NCBI GenBank assembly: GCA_003313425.1
Contig: NHZP01000007.1
Location: 434,001 to 498,000 of the forward strand
DNA length: 64,000 bases
Origin: Pseudopyrenochaeta lycopersici
Lineage: Eukaryota > Ascomycota > Dothideomycetes > Pleosporales > Pseudopyrenochaetaceae
Reading direction: 5' to 3'
Position numbers and translations under genes: made by a program. Below the pieces are notes generated by a model that was not told the DNA's origin, searched no databases, and saw only the letters and a list, made by a program, of their open reading frames with translations. Of the stretch, positions 12,432 through 21,870 are shown piece by piece (position 1 is the first letter of the stretch; each line of letters starts with the position of its first letter).

Positions 12432-13641
12432 ATGTCTACCACTACCATAGAAGCAGCTACAGCAAGGCTTTCAGTTGGTGATGATTATTCCAAATACGAT
12501 TTCGCCAACCTTAAGCCATATGCTCACCCACCAGAGACAAAAGAAGACTTGCCGTGGTCTGAGCTTGTGACGCTTGACCTTGAGGACTATGGAAGAGAAG
12601 GGGGAAAGGAGCGATTAGCCAAGCAGCTCGAGCATGCAGTTCATCATGTCGGATTTGTATGTTCCGGTTGTCTCATTCTGGTTATAGTTTATTGACTTTA
12701 GCTAGTTCTACGTGAAGAATTTCGGCTTAACTCAGGAGCAAGTTGATCGTCAATTTACACTAGCGAAACATTTCTTCGAGCTTCCTACTTCTGAGAAAGA
12801 AAAATTTGAAGTAGACTACAAAGCTGCCGACTACAATGGATGGCGCCGACCGGGTCGCGCGCTGGTGGCTGATGCCAAAGACAACATTGAGATGTACAAC
12901 ATTCCCAAATTCACCGACGACTTCAATGGAAGGTACGAACATCCGGATCTTCTGAAGGCGCATCTTCCGGAGATTGAGGTTTTTCAACGTGCACTGCATT
13001 CGAATGTTGTTCTGCCATTACTTCGACTTTTCGCTATCGTACTTCAGTTACCCGATGAGGAATACCTCGTTAAACAGCATAGTTATGACAAGAAGTCGGA
13101 AGACCATTTTCGGTATATGATCTACCATCCACGTACTGAAGAGGAGTGGGCTGCAAGCAAGTACGGCGCTACTGGTGGACATACAGATCTAGGTACCGTA
13201 ACTCTGCTCTTCCGCCAGCCCGTTGCCGGTCTCCAGATTCTCGGCGAAGACGGCGAATGGACTTGGGTTGCTGCACAACCTGGCACCATCACTGTCAACC
13301 TTGCAGACACAATCTCCCATCTCACAGGCGGCTGGCTCAAGTCTTCCGTACATCGTGTTGTGGCGCCGCCCAAAGACCAGCGACAGTATGAACGAACGGG
13401 CTTATTGTATTTTGCGCGCCCACACAATGATACAAAGTTACTGCCCATCACAGATTCGCCAGTGTTGCAGAAAGCGGGTGTTAAGCCGCGATTCGAGAGC
13501 ATTGTCACAATGGAAGAATGGGTCAAGGCGAAGCAGACATTACAATTGAACCCGGACATTGCCGCAAAAAGATGGGCAGAGAGAGGAGATGGCAAGGTTG
13601 AGGTGATTGCAGGGTTTCATGACCAAAGATACAAGGAATAA
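12432..13641 (+). CDS. 2-oxoglutarate/Fe(II)-dependent dioxygenase (IPNS-like)
   Basis: A soluble oxygenase of the DIOX_N plus 2OG-FeII_Oxy architecture. It uses 2-oxoglutarate and O2 to oxidise an unknown small molecule. There are two exons, 12432-12656 and 12706-13641, with a 49-bp intron inside the N-terminal domain (HVGF | FYVKNFGL); the protein is 386 residues. The facial triad is visible: H and D in GGHTDLGTVTLL and the distal H in KSSVHRVVAPP. The 2OG-binding Arg is probably in ERTGLLYFARP, where the usual RxS reads R-T-G. Length is normal for fungal members. It lies head-to-head with an MFS permease, so the pair may take up and oxidise one substrate (inference). Confidence 0.92.
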
Positions 13642-16197
13642 GCGAGAGATATAGTGTCACTTGAGGCTGAGTGCAACGCTGGAGGAATTCGAGCTTACAT
13701 CTTGAATTGTATGGCACTTGCCTCATAAAATGGCCTCATGTGACGCCCTGAGGTTATTATATGCTGTTTTGATCGGATTTCTGATAAAAGTAGGCCAATG
13801 AACAAGACGTTCAACAAGTTCTGTTCGGTTCTACAGTGTGAAAGCGTGTAACAACTTGAAAATGTGGCGTATGGACCAGTAAGTTAACCTATCTGCAGCT
13901 GATGTGCTAAAACATTTATTGCTAGCATGTGAAGTACTTGAATTAACGTTCGAACACACTTTTTGAGACAGACTCCGTGGCAGTTGTTGCTGTTTTCGTG
14001 ATTTTTGACGCTTCATCAAATGAACGAGTTGGCAACATGTACAAGCTCACCCGTCCATAGGTTTGACCTCGGCTGACTTGACCTTTCCTAATTAGGTAAA
14101 ACATTTTTCCCTGTCAGGTCAAATCAGCGCTAGACTACGAAGACTTCAATAGCCCAATCTCGACAATGGAAATGAAACTTCTCATTAGTATATTACAAGC
14201 AGCACGTAATTACGCGCGGTCTTAACACTTTCCAGCCACAATAGTCTAGGATTGTAACGTATCCAAGATAACATAAACTTTAGTACAACCAGCGTTAGGT
14301 AGGTTGTTGCAGGTCTTCCAACCATAGAGTTGACCTCGGTTGACTTGGGCACTATAGCTAACGTAGTATACATAGTCTAGCGAATCTGGGCACCTAAAAT
14401 AATGACCCTGTAAACAATATCTGATTTGCAAAATCAAACTGGAACACGTTCCAACCGCGCTCCAAACATGTTCGTGGGAGGGAAGATTAGATTCTAAACT
14501 GTTTTAGGCTACGTAGCAACTTTATATGACCTGACCATGGAGGGGTTCATTCAACCTAGGTTTTAGGTGACCTGACCATGGCCTAGCCGAAGAAGGCTAG
14601 ACCCATGGCCAGGTCACCTAAAACTCAGGTTGAGTCTGTAGTCAGAGGACCTGTAATCACGCGTGTGTAGACATCGACGAGGAAGCAGGGGCGACGACCA
14701 AAGAAATTGTGGGCTTCACCATAGGCTAGCCAGACACAGTAACGCATCGGCACAGAACTATGGTATATCTTTAAAAGCCTTGAGTAGCACCATTGTGGCG
14801 TCCGTGCTTTGTTCCAACGGTCGCCTTCAATCTCTATTTCCGTTTTAGGATTGATGGCGCTAAATATGTGTGATGATCCTGTTAGATCAACTTTTGCACG
14901 TTTCCTGCAAGCATCTTCGCGGGTTCTGTACCTCGTAGGGGTTGGACTCTGCGCACCATCTAGTCTAGCCACCTAGAGATGGGCGAACGGGTGATGGAAC
15001 AACATCAATGTGAGAAAACTCATCTAACTCAAAAAAATAATCAAGATGATACGATCACAGTGTGGACCTTTTATGGGGATTGATTTCTCGAGCCACTGAC
15101 AACTCAGCTAAACGCAACACGATATGCGTTGGCAGTTTTTGCTAGGTCGCATGAATCATAGAATATTTAAGACTGTGCGATGTACTGTATGCGATTCAGA
15201 CACCAACTTTCATAAGCCGTATGGCATTCTGTTCTTGCTGTCGTCATTCCACGCCATCATAAAGCACGCTCGGCAGTATTATCCGACCTTCTAAGTTGCC
15301 CCAAATATGCGGAATTATTAAGCCCAAGGGTTGTTCGGTCCAGTGGAAGACTCGCTGCTGGCACAACAGACAAAATTGATGAGTAGGTAAGGAAGAAGCG
15401 TATCGATCTAGTAATCACTGCTGATACAAGCTTGGGGGTTTTCTCAAGGCCACCAGCTGGTGGATGAAAACGGCCGACTTTTGAAAGGAGAGACTACGGC
15501 GTATTCCACGTAGGTTATTTTGTATCCTTGAAAACTGATGATAGATAAGGAAACATAATATTGGCAACGCCAAGTCCTGCCTCTAGCCATACAAACTAGA
15601 TGTGCTTGTACCTGAAAGCTAGTGACCTCATTTTGTTTAAATATTAGACTGTATGGTGTATCGACATTAAGTCATGGTATGAGCTCTATTTCAGAATCAG
15701 CAAACAAGCGCTCCCAGTATTGATAGCCACATCTCTATTCTATAGAATATAGCCCCGGTTTTCGGCCCCTGTTTGGGACCGCAGTTCCAATGAGACAATG
15801 AATCAGAGCCTTCAGCGCGAAGAGAACAGTTCAAAGTCACTGCAAAGTGGCATCCTAAATTTAAAATTCTACGGTTTTAGTACGAGCCTCGCGCATATAC
15901 ACTACGCTCATCCTCATCTAATTGTTTCTGACCACCATATAGTGATTTATCTCTACAAGGAACCGCGTGGTTACTTATTTACCCTGTTTACGTATCACTT
16001 AGCCCCTGGTCCTATCGTTGGGGTCACAATTCAGTTAGCGCCTTTCCCATGCTCAACCGTGCCGCAATGGCTACTTCTACATAACCAGAACGCATTCCCT
16101 CGAGATTAAAGCCCTCTGGAGCCCCAAGAACAGAATTGCTATTATCTACTTCAGAAAATTTATTCTTTTCGGAGTCGCTCAACTTGAAAATCAAACT
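13642..16197. other. Gene-poor region with decayed repeat material
   Basis: I find no intact gene. The region contains a palindrome (14552-14632, separate entry). It also has a 26-bp near-repeat at 14055-14080 and 14322-14347, both built on ccatag..ttgacctcgg.tgacttg. A 115-codon minus-strand frame at 14625-14972 abuts the palindrome; I do not recognise it. The pattern suggests old transposon remains. Confidence 0.4.
14552..14632. repeat. Imperfect inverted repeat (palindrome, ~37-bp arms)
   Basis: The left arm starts CAACCTAGGTTTTAGGTGAC and ends CCTAGCC at 14588. The right arm, read in reverse complement, starts CAACCTGAGTTTTAGGTGAC and ends CTAGCC. The arms differ at only a few positions and one indel, and are separated by a loop of about five bases (GAAGA). 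The motif TGACCTGACCATGG also occurs directly upstream at 14527-14540. This could be two abutting transposon ends, a foldback/MITE remnant or a hairpin. Confidence 0.7.
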
Positions 16198-16755
16198 ATG
16201 GCTACTACCTACGATCTGGGGCCCCTTACAGGCGGAAGAATTCATCAATATGCAAATGTTGCAGGCCAAACTTATTACTACGATACTGTTGCAAGGACAA
16301 CAAGTTATGCAATCCCCCCTGGGTTTCAAGATGGCGTAGGCGTAGGCTATTTCCGCCTCATACGTGTATTGTCGTGCCCGCTGATCACGAGATAGGCCAC
16401 TTGGACCCTTGATACAACCAAAAGTTGGCCACAATGGTACAGTATCTGGCGCATGTGTTGCAGACTACGCTAAATAATGTAACGCAGGAATAACACAAGA
16501 ACCGGAAGAGCAACCCTCATTGACCCTTACCCTGCCCCACCTCAAACATATCTCGATGATATCAATATTAAGGCCACCCTCGACCTACTAGTTAGTGTGC
16601 CACAATCCCACGAACATGCCTACCGAAGGCCTATGGGGGATATCCTTCGGTTCATCTTTCCCTCGAGTGAAGGGTATTCTGTTGTCCAGGAGACTGCGTC
16701 CTCCGATACAAAGACCGATTTCTGCACCTTTTGTGAGTCATACCACGCGCGTTGA
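16198..16755 (+). pseudogene. Possible gene or remnant with WW-like segment
   Basis: A frame from ATG 16198 encodes GQTYYYDTVARTTSYAIPPGF, which resembles the second half of a WW domain with the final Trp replaced by Tyr. A second open stretch in frame from 16488 to the stop at 16753 follows a plausible acceptor (taacgcag). It encodes a non-repetitive sequence with TLIDPYPAPPQTYLDD and a terminal C-x2-C (FCTFCESYHAR). I could not find a donor that joins the two in the right phase. It may therefore be a decayed gene or two unrelated frames. No function is assigned. Confidence 0.3.
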
Positions 16756-17272
16756 TTCTGGATACTATATACTATGTACGCCGTCTGCAATGCGACCTAA
16801 GCTTCTGAGAAGACTGGTAATGTAGCATATACACAGCATGTAAGACGAGTAAATTAAAACCCTTTCTAACTCTGTGCATGATTAATTCTAACATCAACGT
16901 TGGGCTTTGTAGAATAGGCTTCTGAACATTAGATGACAAAACTTAGCAGAGAGCTAAGTACATTTGCGGTAGAAAGTTTGGCTATTGCTAAATTCTGCTA
17001 TTCCAGGAACCCAGGTCAAGATAATATATAGAGAAGTAATCTGAGCATATACAGTGAGTACTCCCGGTGTCGTGCTTGTCAAATTTAGTACCAAACTTCT
17101 GCTTTGCCAAAGCGATTGTTTGACTTTACAATTCTGAATGACTCAAAAAAGCTCGCTATGCCCTTCGAAAAAGTTTATTTGATGTACATGCTTCATGCCA
17201 ACTCTAAATGACTCTCGAGCGTGTTGCAGACGCTGAATAGGACCTGCTTTGCTTTTGGTAGTATTCACACCG
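16756..17272. other. Intergenic, A+T-rich
   Basis: 3' flank of the secreted-protein gene on the minus strand. No gene seen. Confidence 0.45.
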
Positions 17273-17874
17273 TCAACAACCGCATCCTCCGCCACAACCA
17301 AACCCAAAATGAACAGGCGAGCACTGAAACCGGTGAGAACATCTTGCCCATTCTCCCCTGCCACCATTGGTAGCAAGCCAGCACCATCCTCCGTGACTGC
17401 TACACTGTGACCAGCACCAGTTACCACTGCAATCATGTTCCCACCAGCATTGCCTCTTCGCAAGCCTGATTTCACGGCGTGTGCGTATTAGAGGAGTCAC
17501 AGGAGTGATCTTATCCTCCATTTCTTCTGGTCCCACCTCAGCTTCCTCCATACTTGGTCCACTCCGTCCAGTGGGATGGTCACGACACTTGCGGTACTGT
17601 AACATCATAAGGTCAGGGCTCACAGAAGTATGAAATGTAGATAATTTAATCTAGAAAAGTATCTCCACTGAGCATCATGGGAATTTGCTGTTCTACTTAC
17701 TTTGGCAGGGTCTTCTCCTGGGGGAACCTCCATGACCCCTAACGTGCCACATTCGATTTCAACATCCTCGGATATGGATCTTGGTACGCCTAGGCCTTTA
17801 GAAGCATCAGGCTGAGCCAGAGCATTGGCGGTAACCACGATAGCAAAAAATAGGATAGTAAAGATGTGTCTCAT
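17273..17874 (-). CDS. Small secreted ten-cysteine protein with Kex2 pro-region (paralogue 1)
   Basis: Two exons, 17874-17701 and 17596-17273 (104-bp intron), encode 165 residues. Residues 1-20 (MRHIFTILFFAIVVTANALA) are a signal peptide. A pro-region containing ECGTLGVMEVPPGEDPAK and YRKCRDHP ends in LAKR, a Kex2-type site. The C-terminal part of about 60 residues then carries ten cysteines spaced C-x5-C-x4-C-x3-C-x6-C-x13-C-x5-C-x8-C-x3-C-x-C. It is rich in Trp and Gly and ends CGGGCGC. It is clearly paralogous to the gene at 19050, including WCW, GRGEWA and the CGGGC tail. I do not recognise the family. A secreted, disulphide-knotted peptide, possibly an effector or antimicrobial, is an inference from architecture. 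Confidence 0.8.
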
Positions 17875-19049
17875 GTTTAGATTGATTCACAAGGAAGACG
17901 GCCACAGTGAGGCTCAAGTTATCGCGAACGTTGAAAGCAGTAATAAATGCCATGAGAATTCGACAGCTTTTATGTACTATACAGCAGCCAGCGAACTTAG
18001 GGACTAGTGTATATTAGCTCTTCAGGAATAGGCCCTTGTTTGTTAAGGCTTCCCACCACCCACTCCGTTGCATGAAGCCAAGGTCTAATACGAAGACCTA
18101 GAAGTGATGTCCAGTCCGCAAATGGGATATAGTTTGTCATTTTTATACGATCGTGCCGCTACGAGATGCATCGCACTTATACGGAGTGTTGTGCCGCCCT
18201 ATCCGGGAGGATGTATTGCATCGGATGGTCATAAGGCTTATAGTAGGGCAGAACATATCATGGTGTTATGTTAAGGTCCAGACCTAGTTTAGTTGGTGAG
18301 ATTATACCCTGTGGGTCACCTCATGTAAAGCCGGAGTAGTTCCGTGTCCATTTGCCGCGCCAATATGTTAGTTATCGCGGTATTTTCTAATCGCTTGCTT
18401 CCGAGGTATGATAGAGTCAATGGCAGAAGAGTGTGTACATCTCTTGCAGTACCTTCGATATACACGCAACCCAAGGCTGGCTTCGTGCACCATATTCTTA
18501 GCTTTGTGCATGCAGGACGAGCCGAATTGCAGTGCCGGACCAAATAGCCTGGGCATGCACAATTATGACCAATGCAGGGAAGTACTCACGCCTTGAACAG
18601 ATTCCCTTTTGCCTACTCCTGGTCTAAGTAACATAAAGAAGCCAATACGGTGAGCTGTATGCACGACACCAGGACTAGATAAATGCGACATTCGGCGAAA
18701 CGTAGTAAGGCCCGCAGGTATATCTTAGAGGGTTATAGCGGAGTTCTGTCCATTCTGGGAACACCTTATGGTTGTAGCCAAGGCCAAATGAAATGTTGTC
18801 TCGTCTTGGGGAAACTGGTCAGGCTAGTTGCCAATACCAACACGAGATAGGCACTAGTGGGAAGCCTAACTTCGGTCCTATTTTGTCCATGGAGTGATAT
18901 CTCTTGGTCAAGTTAGTTGCAGCTATCAATCGGCACGAGCAAGATAAAAGCTATCGGTTTTCCTCTATATGAAGCACGAATCGACAATCGGCATAAGGAG
19001 TTACGCTCGGTGCCCATTGCCATATTTCTTCCATGCTTTTTTGTAAGCC
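17875..19049. promoter_or_regulatory. Divergent upstream region of the two ten-cysteine genes
   Basis: About 1.2 kb between two diverging start codons. Overlapping short frames at 18316-18596 show no motif. A TATA-like tctatatgaa lies near 18964, upstream of the 19050 start. Confidence 0.4.
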
Positions 19050-19779
19050 ATGAAGTTCAGATTTTCGATTTTGTTTCTAGCTTTTGCAGCCACTGTTGCC
19101 TCTCAGGACATTGAAGAGTCTTACGATAACATTACCCAATGTGTTGATGTGATCCCACAAGGGGCAAACCCCGAAGATGTACTTTGACCTTCTTTGTCGT
19201 ACAACACTGGCATAGTCTTACTCGTGTTAGTATAATCTTTGTCGCGAGCATCCTTTAGGTCATGACGGTGCACCTATTGGTAAGGCACTGCGAACAGCAA
19301 AGCAGACTTACGAAGAGCTTGCTGCTGAATGCGGCCCATTGGGCGTTATGGAAGTTCCAGAGGGAGAAGACCCTGCTCTTGTGCGTAAAGAAAGAAATCT
19401 TAATTTCTACACGACATTTGTGAAGAGCTAAGCTGAATTGTGATAGTACCGTAAATGTCGAGATCATCCTTTATCAATTGGAGAAAAGCAAGGACCACCA
19501 GAAGACGGAGTCTTGCGTCCTCCGACCACTTCACCCGCGAACCCATTGCTAAGGGCTCGCGCGGACGCTTTGGCTAAAAGATGGTGCGAATGGAGCACTC
19601 CGTATGATCAATGTTGGGATAAGTGGTGTTGGTCCAGGTGCAACTCGCTTCAATCTGGAAATTGGTGCTGGACTGCTATCAATTATGGTAGAGGAGAGTG
19701 GGCACAATGTACGATTCATGCTCAATGCGATCCAGAATGGGTGAATGTTCTTAGGTGCGGTGGAGGATGCAGTTGTTAG
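19050..19779 (+). CDS. Small secreted ten-cysteine protein with Kex2 pro-region (paralogue 2)
   Basis: Three exons, 19050-19178, 19249-19380 and 19447-19779, sum in frame to 197 residues. A signal peptide (MKFRFSILFLAFAATVAS) is followed by a pro-region and LAKR. The mature part of about 65 residues has ten cysteines spaced C-x8-C-x4-C-x3-C-x8-C-x13-C-x5-C-x9-C-x3-C-x-C. This is the framework of paralogue 1 with only loop lengths changed. Compared with paralogue 1 there is an extra 5' exon: it encodes QCVDVIPQGANPED, which echoes the later ECGPLGVMEVPEGEDP, so the pro-region looks internally duplicated. The acceptor before 19249 (gtcgcgag) is not strong but is the one that keeps frame. Function is unknown. 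Confidence 0.75.
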
Positions 19780-20331
19780 CGGATTATCATCCCCGCTACC
19801 TTTTCTTGTAGCCGTCATATCTACGGGAGTTGCGAATAGCGCACAGCCAGATATCCGTTAGGATGAGGGGTTCATCTATCATTCGCAATTATTGCCCTTT
19901 ATGCTAGGTATGCTTAATTACTGAGCGATCGCTCTTTTTGGTGTTCTAATACTGATATAGTAATTTACACTACAGAATCTAACGAAAAGAGCTCGCCTGC
20001 AATATACGAGGGCCTTAGCCAACAACATTGCTAGTGGACTGCAAGGCATCTATAGTATTGAGGTGAACTCTACATGCTAGTCTGACATTTCCTGCTGCTA
20101 CAGTCACGCTTCCGGACCTGTCTATCCTGAAATACAGTGTATACAAACGCGTGGGATACTCTACGTCGCCTCACGATTGATCTTGAAGTGGAACTGCTAA
20201 TCTAGGCTTTGTCATCAAGCACGTGGGGCATGCGCTCAGCGTCTCTGCTTCGAGTGCGACGACATGAAATTCCTCGATACAGTCGACAGTTATGAACTAG
20301 TTAAACACACCTCCTCCTAAAATCAATTGAT
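19780..20331. other. Intergenic, convergent 3' ends
   Basis: Between the secreted-protein gene and the aminotransferase, both ending here. Nothing supportable was seen. Confidence 0.5.
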
Positions 20332-21870
20332 TTACAAATCCTTAGCAACGGCTTCTAACGACTCTTGGAAAATATGACATGCCTGCCTCAATTCATCTTC
20401 GCTTATGGTAAGCGGCGGGATAAATCGAAGTACATCGAACACTGAAGTGCTGAGGAGAAGCATATTCCGCTTAACGCATTCCTGGACAATTTTTGGCGCT
20501 ATTTGTGGCTGGCTTGGTGCGCTTCTTGTAGCAGCATTGGATGATTCGCGTTGAAGTTCTGGGTTCGCAAATTGCACACCAACCATTAGGCCCTTTCCGC
20601 GAATGTCTTCAATCAAGGTACCAGCTTTCGTATTTGACGACTTCAGGTCGTAAAGGAAGGAAAACAGCTGTTTGGAGCGCGCAGAAACGTTGTCGAGTAT
20701 CTTTTCTTCATGAAAAGCCTGGATCGTCGCTTTAGCGGCGGCGCATGCAACCGCATTCCCAGCATATGTGCCACCCATCGATCCTGGTTTCTGCAGATTC
20801 ATGAGATCATTGCGACTGGCAATTCCTGACAATGGAAAGCCATTGGCAATGCCCTTAGCGAAGACGAGAACATCTGGCCGCACTCCGGACTCCTCAATGA
20901 ACCACATATGTCCCGTGCGACCCATACCAGACTGGACTTCATCGACGATAAGAAGAATACCATTGTCATCGCACATTTTCCTGAGACCTTGCAAGAACTC
21001 CGGAGGCGCAGGAACATATCCTCCTTCACCTAGGACCGGCTCTAAAATAATGGCGGCAGTGTCCGAGGGAGATGTCTGTTGCTGTAGCGTGAGCTTCAAT
21101 TGCAGTAATGCCTGCATTACAAGTTCATCCGTTGGCGTATCTGGAGAAGCGCCGGCGAACTGGCTGTAGTATGGAAAGGCGGTCGTAAAGACACCACCCA
21201 TCAATGGGCCGTGGCCCTCCCCATAAATGGTCTTGGAGCGTGTCATTGAGGCCGTCGTATTTGTACGGCCATGGTAGGAACCTTGCATGACAATTATGTT
21301 AGGCTTCTTTGTCGCAGCACGAGCCAGTTTTACGGCTGCTTCAACAGCCTCGGCGCCAGAGTTCCAGAAGAAAACTGTATCGAGTGACGGATGAGGAAGA
21401 ATGGGGATCAGCTCTTTTAGGAGGGCGATCTGTGCGGAGCTGAAGCCAATATTGACTTGAGCATGGGTAATCTTGCTGCATTGTGCGGCCGCAGCGGCGC
21501 TCACTTTGGGATGGCAGTGGCCGAGGTTCACGACGCCGATCCCTGATGTAAGATCAAGCAGCTTGACGCCCTTATCAGTGGTTATGAATGTGCCCTTTCC
21601 CTCATCGAAAACATGTTTGGTGAGGCGCCCGATGCCTTTCGCAATATGTTTTTCGCCAAAAGCCGCTGTATCTAATTCGGAGAATGTTGCTTGTGTGTTA
21701 GAAAATGATCGAACGGGCACTCGAAAAGGTCGCGAAAAGGCAGGCGCAAGACTGCGCAGAACTGATGGGGAGCCTTTGAACATCATTGTGCTGGTTGTAA
21801 TAACGGAGTGGTAAATGCTGCCGTTGGAGGTAGGGATCACAGCGGTTTTTGTGGGGGCGGCTTCACACAA
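20332..21870 (-). CDS. Class III aminotransferase (PLP-dependent, 4-aminobutyrate/omega-amino acid type)
   Basis: A PLP enzyme transferring an omega-amino group from substrates such as GABA, ornithine or beta-amino acids to a keto acid. It is intronless and up to 512 residues. Landmarks are FFWNSGAEAVEAAVKLAR, QGSYHGRT, ILEPVLGEGGYVP, LIVDEVQSGMGRTG with the cofactor Asp, and VFAKGIANGFPLSG with the Schiff-base Lys. The frame opens at 21870, but the ATG at 21786 (MMFKGSPSVLRSLAPAFSRP) gives a basic, Ser-rich presequence typical of mitochondrial import and is the likelier start. Substrate cannot be told from sequence alone. Downstream is convergent with the secreted-protein gene. Confidence 0.93.
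   Translation of the reverse strand: MCEAAPTKTAVIPTSNGSIYHSVITTSTMMFKGSPSVLRSLAPAFSRPFRVPVRSFSNTQATFSELDTAAFGEKHIAKGIGRLTKHVFDEGKGTFITTDKGVKLLDLTSGIGVVNLGHCHPKVSAAAAAQCSKITHAQVNIGFSSAQIALLKELIPILPHPSLDTVFFWNSGAEAVEAAVKLARAATKKPNIIVMQGSYHGRTNTTASMTRSKTIYGEGHGPLMGGVFTTAFPYYSQFAGASPDTPTDELVMQALLQLKLTLQQQTSPSDTAAIILEPVLGEGGYVPAPPEFLQGLRKMCDDNGILLIVDEVQSGMGRTGHMWFIEESGVRPDVLVFAKGIANGFPLSGIASRNDLMNLQKPGSMGGTYAGNAVACAAAKATIQAFHEEKILDNVSARSKQLFSFLYDLKSSNTKAGTLIEDIRGKGLMVGVQFANPELQRESSNAATRSAPSQPQIAPKIVQECVKRNMLLLSTSVFDVLRFIPPLTISEDELRQACHIFQESLEAVAKDL

Noticed and set aside
14625..14972. 115-codon minus-strand frame next to the palindrome
   Set aside because: No recognised motif and no exon partner; more likely part of decayed repeat DNA.
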